NCBI GenBank assembly: GCA_022559845.1 | Contig: CM040117.1 | Coordinates: 151,036,732-151,100,731, forward strand | DNA: 64,000 bases | DNA from: Amorphophallus konjac | Taxonomy: Eukaryota > Streptophyta > Magnoliopsida > Alismatales > Araceae | Direction of reading: 5' to 3' | Shown here: positions 11,040 through 22,627 of the stretch, piece after piece | How the letters are laid out: each line of letters opens with the position of its first letter | Numbering within the stretch: the first letter of the stretch is position 1 | Notes under the pieces: generated by a model | Databases searched by the model: none | What the model was told of the DNA's origin: nothing | Seen by the model: only the letters and a program-made list of their open reading frames with translations | Translations under genes and position numbers: made by a program

Positions 11040-12260
11040 GTTTGCTTGTTGCATATCGATTTTGTAAGGCACACACTTTTAGAGGGTCCATATTGCTTTT
11101 GTAAGGCACACACTTTCAGAGGGTCCTGTCTGCACATTAGGCAAGTGTATATGTTCAGGGTCAGTGCACCTCTTGGTGTAGTCTGTTGGTCTGCTAAACT
11201 CGGTGCTTTAGCTCATATGCATTTTAGGGACCAAGGTCCGTGTAGACCTTATCAATGTGCATGTCAAGGTCAGTGCATTCACTTATGTGCAGCACATCAT
11301 GACGATGCATACTTGTGGTTCATCATACTAGGCTGTACAACAAAGTTAGTGCACGTCACTGTTCATGTGCATCTAGGTTTGTGCATTCAAGTCGGTGCAA
11401 TGCAATGGGGCGCATGCAGTCGAAGTCTGTGCACATGACTGTAGCGTGCACGTTAAAGTCGGTGCACACTTGGCATGTGCGAGACCAAACTCGGTGCAAT
11501 TTGGATTTCATTCATTTACACGGTCGGTGCAAGTATTCATTGTGCTAACCAACTCAGTGCAACTCTCGTTGCTGCAAGCACACAAATCTGTGCAAATCCA
11601 GTTGCTGCGAGCATATAAGTCAGTGCATCATTGTCATGTGTCACCACACGGTTGGTGCACATTTTCTTTGTGCACTATGCTAGCTTGTGCATATCTACTC
11701 GTATGTCTCCAAGGTTTATGCATCGTTTCATGTCAATTGGGAATAGATCGGTGCATTTATCTATGTTGAGTTCATAATGTCTGGTCTGTCAAGTCTAAGT
11801 CAGTGCATTTGTTTATCTCTACAAGGTTGTGTTAGTCGGTGCTAAGTCTAAGTCAGTCAGAATGAGTTTGTGCTGTGCAAGTCTGGTATAGAAGTATGTG
11901 CATGTTTAAGTCTAAGGAAATACTAGGTCATTGCATTCCATGAACCGATTGCGCACATAGTCGGTGCACATTCTGTGCGAGCGAAATCAAGTCTATGCAT
12001 TCGTGCATTTCGGGCAACAAAGTCTGTGCAACTTGAGGTTTGGCATAAAGGGTCGGTGCGTTGCCTGCAGTATGCACACATGTAGTCTGTGCATCTCCTT
12101 GCCCTACAGCCATAATGAGTATGTGCATACTTCTTTGTGCACACCGATGGCCTGTGCAGAACCTGCTATTGTATGCATTGAGTATGTGCATAATGAGTCT
12201 GCCCATGTGTGCTTTATGGACCGTTAAACATTTTCTTAGCAAGTCTGTGCAATCCTGATA
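11040..12260 (+). repeat. GTCNGTGCA motif array in the 5' LTR of element B
   Basis: Dozens of copies of a short motif, GTCNGTGCA with N mostly A, G or T (also AGTCTGTGCAT), are spaced unevenly at roughly 20-50 bp. Related AAGGTCCGTG and AAGGTCAGTGC variants are present. It is not a regular minisatellite. The array fills the U3 part of the LTR upstream of the TATA box. The 3' LTR holds the same array at about 24490-25700. Confidence 0.8.
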
Positions 12261-12480
12261 TCTGTATGACTATCGTATATTTTGACAGGTTAACAGGTCA
12301 ACTGCTCGTGATCCTTAACGAAGGCACGTGATCCAAGGTTGACCATCCTTGATAAAAAACTGCCACGTAGAAAGTTATGGTGCTCATAATTGGACACGTG
12401 GCTGAGAGCTTTCTGGAATCTCTTGGCGGGAGTATTCCCTCCATACGCCCAATGCGTGAGCCCATGGGTCCCAGGCTGAA

Positions 12481-12490
12481 AATATATATA
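12481..12490 (+). promoter_or_regulatory. Putative TATA region of the element B 5' LTR
   Basis: AATATATATA is followed by GATCTCTCTTCTGCG and, from about 12540 to 12760, by a GA-rich leader. This is the only TATA-like promoter seen in the LTR. It lies in the 684 bp that the 3' LTR has lost. Confidence 0.5.
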
Positions 12491-13592
12491 GATCTCTCTT
12501 CTGCGTTCAGAGACAGATAGAATGTTGCATATGTTAAGATTAGAAGAAGAGAATTTAGAGAGAGAGAAGGATCTGAAGAGAGACAAAGAGCAAAAGAAGA
12601 GCATAGCTGAAGGGAAAAAGAAAGAGAGAAGAGACAGAGATAGAGAGACACAGAGAATTAGAAAATTGAGGACGACAGAATCAGAGAGTGAGTAGCAGAG
12701 AAGAGAAGAGTGAGTCGGAGTCTGAGAAGCAGAAGAAGAACGAGAAGAAAGGAAGAGAGAGCCAATGTGTGATCATAGCTATATAGAGAAAGAACATGAG
12801 ATTGAGGAGTTCGTGAGTGTGAAGCCATCGTTGAAGATCTGTCTTCCTAGCATTTAGATCAGATCCAAGCCAGACTTGCTCCTGCGAGAGCTACATTCTG
12901 TGTTTCATCTTCAGCTTTCCGTTGCTGTGGTTTTGCTTCATATTTTCCTTTGTTCTTTTCCTTTATCTTTGAACTTCAAGCTATGAGTCAGTAGAGCAAG
13001 CTGTGATGCTCTGCAGGCAAGGTGGTTACCTTGGACAGCAAGCTGTGATGCTCAGGGGGATAGCAAGCTGTGATGCTCAACGGATGGAAAGCTGTAAGGC
13101 CCAGCTGATGTAGGCAAGCTGTGATGCCCAGCCATTCAAGCTGTAAGTCAGCAGGAATCCACACTCGGGTTGAGTGTGGGGTGGACGTAGGTCTGCGGGT
13201 AGCAGACTGAACCACCTAAAAATCCCTTGTCCATTGTGGTTTGATTGTCTATTCTGTTCCGCTAGATGTATGCTTAGGCTCGTTCATGATAGTCTAATCT
13301 TATATCTGGTGAGTGATTGGTTTGCACACCGTGCATTTGATTTCGGTCTTGAGAGAGTAAAGTTGATTAGATGAACTGAGTCATCTCTTTAGCTTATTCA
13401 GAGTAGATCAGAAATTCAGTTGATCTGATCTTCATTCGCTATTCGAAGAAGAGCATCTGAGTCGTTGAAGGCATATGTACGTTTTTAATTCTGCATCATT
13501 GTCCAGTACTATTTTAATTGGGTAAAATGTTAAAGGGGAGATTCATTCACCCCCCTCTGAATCCGATTCGCACCATCTTATAGACTCATCAA

Positions 13593-13607
13593 TTAGTATC
13601 AGTGCAG
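13593..13607 (+). promoter_or_regulatory. Degenerate primer-binding site of element B
   Basis: TTAGTATCAGTGCAG follows the 5' LTR after one base. It resembles TGGTATCAGAGC (methionine tRNA) but differs at several positions, so it is either mutated or only partly matched. Confidence 0.6.
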
Positions 13608-13713
13608 GTCTCTGACTGTTCAGATCCAACGATCTGCAGAGGATCCTACTATCTTGTTTTTGGTGCGTTACATAGATTATATTATGCATTGAAACTGTTT
13701 GCTATCTGTCTCA

Positions 13714-16202
13714 ATGGCTCGCCCTCTGATTTTGGATGGTTCTAACTTCAGTAATTGGTTAGGCGGCCTATGTGTTCACATGAATTCTATTGATCTAAAT
13801 CTATGGAATCTTGTATCAAAACGCCCACACGAATTACCTCAGAATGAGACCAGATGGTCTAAAGAGGATAGAATCAAGCATAGTGAGAATACTAGAGTTC
13901 TCAATATTCTAAGAGATGCAGTTAACACTGAAATGTTTCCATGTATTGCAGGATGTCATTCTGGAAAGGAGAGCATGAATAAAATAACTACAATTCATCA
14001 GGAGCAAGAACGAATTTGTTTGATGGCCAACCGGAGAGATAATGATGAAGAAACGTGATCTCAGGTAATCTCCAGATTAGAAGAACCTTCATTTGATGAC
14101 TTGGTAGTGGTGTATGAAGAGTTGCTAGAGTTGTCTAGGAAAATGAAATCTGAAAATAAAGAGTTGAAGAAAAAGATTGAACAGAATAAATCTGAATTCT
14201 CTTGTGACAATTGTCCGAAGTTGAAAAAATCTTATGATATGTGTTTGGTGGATGTTCATAACAGTAAGGAACATATTTCATCCTTGAAATATGAAAATCA
14301 AGAATGCCTTAACAAAATTTTTAAATTGGAAGATCAGTTGAATGTTAAAAATGATGAACATCTAATGAAACTGCAAGAACTGAATAAGGTTAATTCTAAA
14401 GTGGATAAACTGAAATTTGAGAATGCTAAACTTCAGAAGAATAATGAAAACTTTGTAGCTAGAATAAAAGAATTCAAGGAGGAAGCTTCACGCAATTGTT
14501 CTATAAAGTCAGCTTGCAACAAATGCCCTTTCCTAAAGGAACATAATGAAGATCTCAACCTTGAAAATGAATGGCAGAGGAAGTTGATTGTCTCCCTCAA
14601 AGAAGAAAACAAAGATTTATTGAATGAGAAAATTGAATTTGAACAAAGAGAGGAGAAATTGATTGAAAGACTGGACTTGATTTCTAGCAGTGAAAAATAT
14701 GATGAAGAAATTGAGAAGCTGGTAAAAGAAAACAAAGATATGAAAGAATAGAACAAGAAACTCATGGTCCTAAGAGGCTTCTGGCTATCGAGAAAGAAAG
14801 ATCTACTAATAAGGAAATTCAATCTGATAAGCTTGAGGAGGAAAACATTGAATTAAAAGCTAAAATTAAAAAATTAAAACTGTTAAACACTGCTATGTCC
14901 GAAAAGCTTCTCACATTTGAAAAAGAAAAATCTGTCTGCATTGAAGAATATGAAAAACTGAGCAATGTAGAATAAGATGTTAAAAAATATAAAACTGCAA
15001 ACAAGGTGTTGAGTGAATGCGTTAATTACAATGAGCAAGATATTGCTAGTTGTGAGATACATATTGCATCTCTAGAAAGTGAAATTCATGATTTAAAAAA
15101 CTCTCTGTCAAAGTTTGTTAATGGTCAAGAAAACTTGGATAAGTTGCTAGGAGTCAAGATAAATTTTTAGAAATAAGGGTTGGGCTATAACCCTGCATAG
15201 AAAAATAGCTTTGAAAATAAAATGCAAACAACCTTTAGTTCCACCGTTGGTTCTCACAGCTCACCGAACCCACTTGTGTTTCAGTTTACTGCTCAAAGGA
15301 GTCAGAAGCAAAATGCTCTAAAAAGTTAGGAACCAACTAAAAGAATTAAAAGGGTTGACCACCTGCAGAAGAAGCCTACTCAAACCAATATCAAAGGTGT
15401 GCATTCTGTAAACAACATGAACACACACAAACATGCACATAAAAAGGAGAATCAAAATTGTAGAACAATGAATGCTGAAAATTCATCCGATAGAAGCCAT
15501 GCTACTAGGAAATCTGATGCTTCATGCCATTACTGTGGTAGGTATGGTCATTTCATGAAAGAATGTTTTGTCATGAAATATGATGATAGGGTGCATGCTA
15601 AATTCTCTGTAAATCATCATGGTCCATATAGAAACAAACCTGCTGCAAACCAGCACATCATATGTTTTAATTGTAACAAGCCTGGTCACAAGGTCATTGA
15701 ATGCTGGTCAGGGTCTCATTGGAATAACACTGGTTCTAAAGGTAAGTACCTCGGGTGCTTCAAATGTGGAAAGTATGGCCACACAGTCAAGGACTGTTGA
15801 CATGCTCAGGGAAACACATTTAATTTCAAATCTGCTAAATTCCATGTAAAAAGACATGCTTTTGATAAGAGCTTTAAAATAATGAATTTTTCATGTTTTA
15901 ATTGTGGAAAGCCAGGTCATAAATCTATAAATTGTTGGCTAACTGATAATAAAAGACAAAATGATCATGCAAACAACATAAAGTTTCATGCTCATGCACA
16001 TAGATTTCATGCTTATGATGATGTGCATAATAAGATCAAAAAGTATGTTGTTTCATGTAGATATTGCGGAAAATTCAGACACTCTATGGCTGATTGTTCT
16101 CTTATGGAATTTGATGACTATCTAGCTAAGAAACTATTTAGAACACCTTCTGGGAGTAATACAGGATCCAAGGCTGCTTGGGTTCCTGCTGGATTAAAAT
16201 AA
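13714..16202 (+). pseudogene. gag: Element B copia-type Gag with coiled coil and five CCHC knuckles (decayed)
   Basis: This is the Gag of a Ty1/copia element. I choose the ATG at 13714 (MARPLILDGSNFSNW, the usual start of this family) over the upstream TTG. An N-terminal capsid-like region runs to about 14150. A long lysine/glutamate-rich coiled-coil region follows, 14100-15130, with two short cysteine pairs (CDNCPK, CNKCPF). GLGYNP lies near 15180. Five CCHC zinc knuckles are at 15525-15566, 15663-15704, 15756-15797, 15894-15935 and 16056-16097. Breaks: TGA at 14056-14058, TAG at 14749-14751 followed by a frameshift before 14784, further stops at about 14973-15320, and TGA at 15798-15800 directly after knuckle 3, where knuckles 2 and 4 have a tryptophan codon. 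The native end is probably the stop at 16200-16202. Five knuckles are more than the one or two usual in copia Gag. Confidence 0.85.
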
Positions 16203-17750
16203 CCCAGTTGTTGCAGGTGTGCCTTGGAAAGAAATAAATAAGGGGTTAATAAACCAAGGCACTCAAGAATGAAAATCCCATGATTGCACTCTTCAGGTCA
16301 GGTCTGAAAATTCTGTTTAAATTCTATCTTCTGAAGTTTTTTGTTTTAGAATCAACATTAAGTATACATGGTTGCATTTTCATGTGTTATCTGCTTTGTT
16401 GAAGTTGCGTTTCTTATTGCATATGTTAATTTATTTGTGCATCTTCTAATTGAATTTCTCTGAAAATATGAAATGCATATGAAGATGATTGTAGTCTATC
16501 TCAGATTGCATTGCATATGTGTTTCATGAGCATAATTCATGATTTTCCTTGCACAATGATTTATGTGTCTGTGGCTGTTAAATTTTAGCGTCATAATGCA
16601 CATAGTCAGGGGGAGTCTGCCAGTTCCCTTGCATGATCTTCATGCCACACATAGTCAGGAGGAGTCTGCAGTGCATTTAGCCAAGGGAAATTACTGATTA
16701 TGCACACATGTAGTTAATTGCATTGCATATCACTTATTTTTGAAAATTTTAAAAAGAAGTGACTCACTGCATGTAGACAAGGGGAGCAATTTAGATTCTT
16801 TTAGTCATTCTCTAACTGAAGTCCTTTTATCTAGCCGTTTAATTCATCCTGCTACATCTGTGAGTCAATAATTCATATCCTCAAATGATTTCTGTTGATT
16901 GCATCTGATTTATCATCAGCTGAACTATCACTTGTCCTGAATCTGAAATCCTTTTTGATACTCTTTTATTTGCTGAAGGAGAGCTTCATTTGAATCTAGT
17001 TAATCCTGTGAATCTCATCATTGTCACTCCGGTAAAGGTAGTTTGACTGAATTTCACTTTCGATGAATGTTTGTCAACATCTCTGCTGCTGTATATTGCC
17101 ATCAAAGGTTAATTGAACCGAGACTTGAAGAAATTTCAGCTTGTGCACCCCTCCATAAATATGAAATCATCTCTAATGCAAAATCTTCTATTATACATGT
17201 TTAAGAATATTTGTTGATTTGAATTGGTTTATGTCTAATGTATTCAAAAAGGTTTGAATTTGAAGGACCTAAAAATATCTAAATCAGTGTTTTAATAAAC
17301 CTTAACTAACCGCCTCATGTAAGTTCCTGTAAGACTTTCCTACATCTGAAAATTGAGACCTTGATTCACTTTGGTTGAAATGCATGAAATCTGTATTGTT
17401 TTTAAACAAGTCCTTCTTCAAAACCTTATGGGTAACTGTGTCTAAATGATAATTATGTTATGCAAATGGCAGAGCATTTGCCAAATGCGCTGAGAAACTA
17501 GGATCCTTGCCAAAGTCAATGGACCCTAAGTCATGATGCTTCTTGGCTAACTCTATTCAGAAAATTATCAAAGGTTAGTTTCACTGAGTAACTAGGGGTA
17601 CCTGCATTTTGTAAACATGTACCCTTACGTTAAAAGGTGTTATCTATACCTGAAACAGAATGGTACATTTCGCTGAGTAAGCTAGGGGTACTGGCGTCTA
17701 ATTAGCATCTACCTTTACGACGAAAGGCATGAATTATTCCTGACTGTTCT
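16203..17750 (+). mobile_element. Non-coding internal region of element B, left part
   Basis: No Pol motif was found in any frame. Visible structure: a direct repeat of a CACATAGTCAGG-RGGAGTCTGC block at about 16598 and 16646, an AGGGGTACNTGC/TACCTTTACG block repeated about 80 bp apart near 17590 and 17670, and purine-rich GGGGAG stretches typical of the region downstream of pol in SIRE-like elements. It ends at the insertion of element C. Confidence 0.65.
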
Positions 17751-18943
17751 TGTCACGTCCCGAGCCTTTATTTCAGCGGAAGACTAACTCGGGGAGCGCG
17801 AACAGCCGGCATGGTAAGCCTCTTGCAAGCAAGAATGATCAGAGCGCAAGACAATCACACAAAATGAATGCAATTGCACAATATTTACTAAAAATCCAAC
17901 TTCATTCCATTATCAATCAAATATACAATAACTTTTCCCACCATCTTTCACTCTACTAGACTCAAGAAATAGGAAAAATACATTGACTCCATCTAAACAA
18001 TATAGACTTCCTAAGTCTTCACTCATCTTTATTCACTCTCGAATCCGCTACTTGAACATTCTGAATCCGAACCCGACTCACTTTCGTTTCCTGAAAAAGA
18101 TTGGAAATAGGTAATGAGCACACTTGCCCAGTAGGTATCTTCGCATCAACATGAAGGTACTATTAAAGTAATTAACATTTTTGCTCTAAAGAATAAGGTA
18201 AAATCATACAATGCGATGATCACGCGATTAAACCAAAGTAACCCGATAATCATGTAAGATAGAATGAGAGCAATTATGAACTAGCAAGAATGTGACAAGA
18301 ACATGATATTGGCCTTTCATGAACAAGAATGTATCGAGAATGTACTAGCAAGTCACATAATCATCACTCTAGTATCTTTTGCTTATGAGCAAGTACTTCA
18401 TGAATTTCTGTGAAATATCAAGCAAGAAAGTCATGTACAAGAATCAATCATGCTGCATCGTGTTATGAATTTTCACTTCATGAGCCATGGATAATTCACT
18501 TATTTAAAAAGAAAGTACTCCGAGCGTAATGCGACGCCAGTAGTATCATACCCCATGGTTTATAAAATAGTATATCAATTAACCGAGGGGATTAGCATAG
18601 AGCCCTTGAACACAATCAGTGCTCGATCGCATCTTCAAGTATAAATCAAGCTTTTTCCACGCATGAACTATAAAGTATGGCCAAGAATGTACAATTCAAT
18701 AATTTATGATAACAATACTCAATGAATGGATGCTTCAATATTAGAATACAAGAGTAAAAAAAAAAGGACTTAAACAATGTCATGCTTATGGAAATAAATC
18801 GACAGCATAACGGTACATTCTTTTCTCTTTCCATTATATTAAGTTTCTTGATCAATTTTATAAGTTCTAGACTATCATTAGTTCATCTAGAACCTTTGGA
18901 ATATCAACCCTTGGGTCAAACCTTGGGTTAAGTACTTAAGCAA

Positions 18944-20960
18944 TGTGACGGTCGTTTACTGGGCCGTTACATCATGTAACGCTCCAATAGTGGGCCGTTA
19001 CAATGATCCGAGTCCAGAACAATAAAAATAGACTCAGAGAAAGGTGACGGTCATGCATTGGGCCGTTACATTATGTAACGGTCCAGGATTAGGCCGTTAC
19101 ATTAGTCTGAACCCCGAATCAAGAATTTAAACTCAGATGAATGTGACGGTCTTATATTGGGCCGTTACATGTGCCTGACGGTCCAACACAGAGCCGTTAC
19201 ATTACTGATAATCAGAAAACATCGATAGTGTAGTCTAATCAATGGGCTTTAATGGTACAACCAACTCGGCGTCCTAGTGGGAATCCCAGGCTCGCAGAGA
19301 ATTACGGAGGCCTTGAAACAAGATTTCCTAATCCATTGGAAGGAATATCCAATAGAGAGGTCCTCATGTCCAAGAATAGTGTTCCTATAGTGCAAAGTGA
19401 ACTAATGGACAACACACCGGAATCTGTGCCATGTACTTATAGAAACGACGCTATTGATAAAGAGAGAATGTATAATCGTTGTGAAGCCAAGATAAACTCC
19501 GTCAATACAACATTTAGAAATCATGATTTATAATACAAAACTATAGAACTTTTAGTACATGAAACTAGCATAACTTAAAATAACATGCAATACCTATCAT
19601 GAACAATTAGATAACTTAAGAGTCACATAACAGGTTAAAACTTAGCTATCTAGGGTTAATTATAAGTAAACTTAATTGGTAACTATTCTGTCATGAGCTG
19701 ACAGAACACAGAGTCTAACGGTCTAACATGAGAGCGTCACAATGATTGTAACGGTCTATCGAGGGACCATTAAAGTAATTTAACGCTCCTGTCCTGGTAC
19801 GTTAGAGACAACGGAGTAAGCAATGGATAACAGAGACTGTGACGGTTCATTGTAAGCCCATTACTTGAGTGTGACGGTCCTACTAAGATGCGTCAGAGCG
19901 TCTGCTGACAGAAACTGATATGAAACCTAAGAGATCAACACACATCATGTCTGTAAATCAAATACCATGTCTATCCTAGGCATGATAACAAAGTATAGGC
20001 TATCTACATGCATGGGTTTCAGTGAATAGACAAGATAACATCTTTTATTTCTATTTAAGGCTAAGAGATGCGTGAAATGCATGGAGCTAGTAAAACATGA
20101 AATAGATGATCTATAATGCATAAAATCCAATCCAACCAGAGGGCTTTTAGTCCTATCAAGAGATTTTTGCCATTCATGAGATAACCTACCTCTTAACTTG
20201 GCTTTAAACCTCCAATTTAGAGTTTGAAAAAAACGTGCCCTAGCTCTCCTCTTCCTGTGACTTTTCAGCAACTTCCTTGGGCTCTAACTCTACGACCTCT
20301 TGACCTAGAGACGTGAAATTTGGAGAGGAGTTAGTCTAAAGTATTGTAAAAAAATTCCTATAAAGAACTTACCTGAGATTATGACTCCTTATCTTGATTC
20401 CACGTGAGTAAAAGTAAGGGTCGCGCAGTTCAGAACTAGGTCCTATTTATAGAGTTCTAGCTAGGGTTTGAGGATTAGATCGATTCTAGAGTCCTTAATC
20501 TGGCAGAATCTAATCCCTAAGAGTCCTTAGTAGTGTTATGAACTCTCCCAAGTCGATCCCTAGTAGATAAGATCTCAAGGTTCTGATCTTTGTACTCATT
20601 CTTTCCTTCACGAAACTAACATGGTGTAACGGTTGTAGACCCCTGCGTTACAAGTATGTGACGGTCTCACGATAGACCGTTACATTCAATGTTCCCAGAG
20701 TTCAACATTAATCAAACTCTTTTGCTAATTATCGTATATAATTATTTATATAATTTGTATCTATCCTTATTCTGCTAAAACCTGACTTCTAAGAATCCCT
20801 AGTGATTTTACATGTCATTCTAATTAGGTCTCTTATGGATAGGATCATCAAGTTCTAATCTTTTTATACATTCTCTTACTTACGGAACTTGCAGGCTGTG
20901 ACAGTCTATGGTATACGCGTCACAAGGCTATGGCGGTCGCCCGATGGACCGTTACAGTCA
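18944..20960. repeat. GACGGTC/GGCCGTTAC hairpin series in the element C LTR
   Basis: Repeated short inverted repeats are seen, for example GTGACGGTC at 18945-18953 with GGCCGTTAC at 18962-18970 around an 8-nt loop, and GTGACGGTCT at 20658-20667 with AGACCGTTAC at 20674-20683. Several stems close fully only if G-U pairs are allowed. Clusters lie at 18944-19205, 19730-19900, 20625-20690 and 20895-20965. The right LTR keeps the first cluster at 23826-24051. Confidence 0.75.
20443..20451 (-). promoter_or_regulatory. TATA box of the element C 3' LTR
   Basis: The minus strand reads TATAAATAGGACC. It lies in the 2.1 kb missing from the element's 5' LTR, so that 5' LTR now has no promoter. Confidence 0.6.
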
Positions 20961-21275
20961 ACGTGTATAGAGTTTCAATTTAATAAAACTCTTTTATTCG
21001 TTTATCCATATAATTATCTTAGATAATTAGTATTTATCCTTAAAATATGTGAATAGACTTAATAACTTTCTAGAATATGGGCCAAACTTAATGGGCTTGG
21101 TCCTTAAACCTTTTGGACTTTATTTAAATAGATTTGGTTAATTATTTAACACAAATGGGCCTTATAATGACTTATTAATCTAATAACCCATTTATTAATA
21201 CATTTAGGCCTTTATAAATTCTAGAAAATTATTTATAAATTCAAAAATTATTTACATAAATTCTGGGGTCTTACA

Positions 21276-21288
21276 CCCTCCCCCACTT
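21276..21288 (-). promoter_or_regulatory. Polypurine tract of element C
   Basis: The minus strand reads AAGTGGGGGAGGG next to the 3' LTR. It is nearly identical to the tract of element A at 5877-5889, and the similarity extends into the neighbouring internal sequence. Confidence 0.85.
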
Positions 21289-21349
21289 AAGAGAATTTGG
21301 TCCCCAAATTCAACATATGAATTTGGGAGAGTGCACTTATTTTAATGTA

Positions 21350-22390
21350 TTAAGAATTAATGTTAGGCGACTGGGTTAAGAGAGTACCTTTTATCATCTT
21401 ACCTTCCTTGTCAAGAATGGCATTTAATCGACCTTGCTTCCCGCGTCCGTTGTTATCCCTTGAAGATTGTCCGTTGATGAAAGGACATAGGGGCATGCGA
21501 TGTTCCCGGCTTCCACATTTGAGACAAGCGTCGAGACGCTTCCAACATTGTTCTGCTGAGTGCCCAAATTTTTCACAAAATGAGCAAGGTGCCACGGCTT
21601 GCTCCTTCTCTTCTTTAACTTTCTTATCCTTCCCGTTTCCATTCCCATTTCTTTTTCCGTTACCGTTCCCATTACGGGACCTCTTAATGTGACGATTTTC
21701 ACCCTCATCTATTTCTTTCTCTTCTTGCCTATCATGTTTTCGGCTTGACCTTTCTTCTCGGAGCCTCCCCACTTTCTCCATGGTTCTTTCACATAGATGC
21801 GCTCTTTGAACCATCACGGTATAGGTGCCGATATTCTGAGTTCCAAGTTCTTGGATGAATCCGGGTCTTAAACCATCCATAAATCGGTTGGCTTTCAATA
21901 AATCTGTGCTTATCAAGTGAGAAGCATAAGGTGCTAGTCGAGAGAATTGTAATTCATACTCTACCACGGACATCGTGCCCTATTTTAAAGAGACAAATTC
22001 CATAGACTTTCTCTCTTTCACATGCTCGGAAAAGTACTTGGCTCGGAAAAGTGTAAGAAAACCCTCCCATGTATGAGGTGCATTGGCTGGAGGTGTCGGA
22101 ACTGACTTCCACCATGTGCGAGTATCTTTGTTAAGTTGAAAGGTTACGAGACGCACCTTCTCCTGATCGGTGCATTGGATGACATCAAATATACGATTCA
22201 TTTCATCTATCCAGTTCTCCGCCTCGTCGGGATTAGACGAACCATAGAATCGTGGAGGATTTAAACTCCGGAAATTACGATGTAGGTCACCAGCCCTTGC
22301 CCCTGCGCCACCTTGCGCTATAGTTTGCAATGCTTGGGTAAGGGCGGCAACTGTTTGTTGCATACCATCCCAATCTACACGATGAGCCAT
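21350..22390 (-). pseudogene. gag: Element C Gag, one in-frame stop
   Basis: This is a chromovirus Gag (capsid plus nucleocapsid) of about 347 codons. I choose the start at 22388-22390 (MAHRVDWDGMQQ), which lines up with the Gag start of element A. The capsid region contains NPDEAENWIDEMNRIF and TWWKSVP. A central charged region is rich in GNGNGK. Two CCHC knuckles follow: CSFCEKFGHSAEQC and CLKCGSREHRMPLC. The only break is a TAG at 21980-21982, between SLK and GTM, where a glutamine codon would fit by comparison with A. The frame ends 75 bp before the 3' LTR, so there was never room for pol here. The protein could have packaged the element's RNA, while enzymes came from another element. Confidence 0.92.
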
Positions 22391-22608
22391 TTGTAAGATA
22401 AGGTACCTGGGAGAAAATAACAACTTGTTATTTCTCATGAAATTGGAATGAACAAAATAAATCTTAAAGCTAATTAATTTTCTTATCCTGGGCTCTACCC
22501 ACTTCTCACATGGGTATGGAAACTTCTTCCTTAGTTCATAGGTAGGGGCCCTTAAACCTTGGACTTATCCTATGACATGATTCCTTCTTCCTAAGTCCTG
22601 AGATTTAG

Positions 22609-22620
22609 GCTCTGATACCA
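22609..22620 (-). promoter_or_regulatory. Primer-binding site of element C
   Basis: The minus strand reads TGGTATCAGAGC, matching methionine tRNA. It is 7 bp from the 5' LTR, the same spacing as in element A. Confidence 0.92.
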
Positions 22621-22627
22621 ACTTAAC

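Larger units (their letters stand above)
10952..13591 (+). mobile_element. 5' LTR of element B (2640 bp)
   Basis: It starts TGTTGTGCCCC and ends AGACTCATCA. It aligns along its length with 24399-26354 except for 684 bp (between CAAGG at 12334-12338 and CAAGG at 13018-13022) that are missing from the 3' LTR. 2640 minus 684 equals 1956, the exact length of the other copy. The ORFs in it are by-products of the GTGCA array. Confidence 0.92.
17751..21275 (-). mobile_element. 3' LTR of element C (3525 bp)
   Basis: It starts TGTCACGTCCC and ends TCTTACA on the plus strand. The left 1419 bp align with 22628-24051. The remaining 2.1 kb have no partner because the other LTR is cut short. The right end is fixed by the polypurine tract, which abuts it as in element A. 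Open frames inside (for example 19252-19533) are not genes. Confidence 0.85.

Noticed and set aside
11046..11769. Cysteine/histidine-rich ORFs in the B LTR
   Set aside because: C and H residues come from translating the GTGCA array (Val-His, Cys-Ala). The same frames recur in the other LTR at 24493-25216.
12988..13215. Minus-strand ORF with repeated HSLL/ITAC peptide
   Set aside because: It is a translation of AAGCTGTGATGC-type short repeats within the B LTR, duplicated at 25745-25978.
19252..19533. 93-codon ORF as a host gene inside element C
   Set aside because: It sits in the LTR antisense to the element, with no motif, in a region aligned to other Tekay-type LTR sequence.
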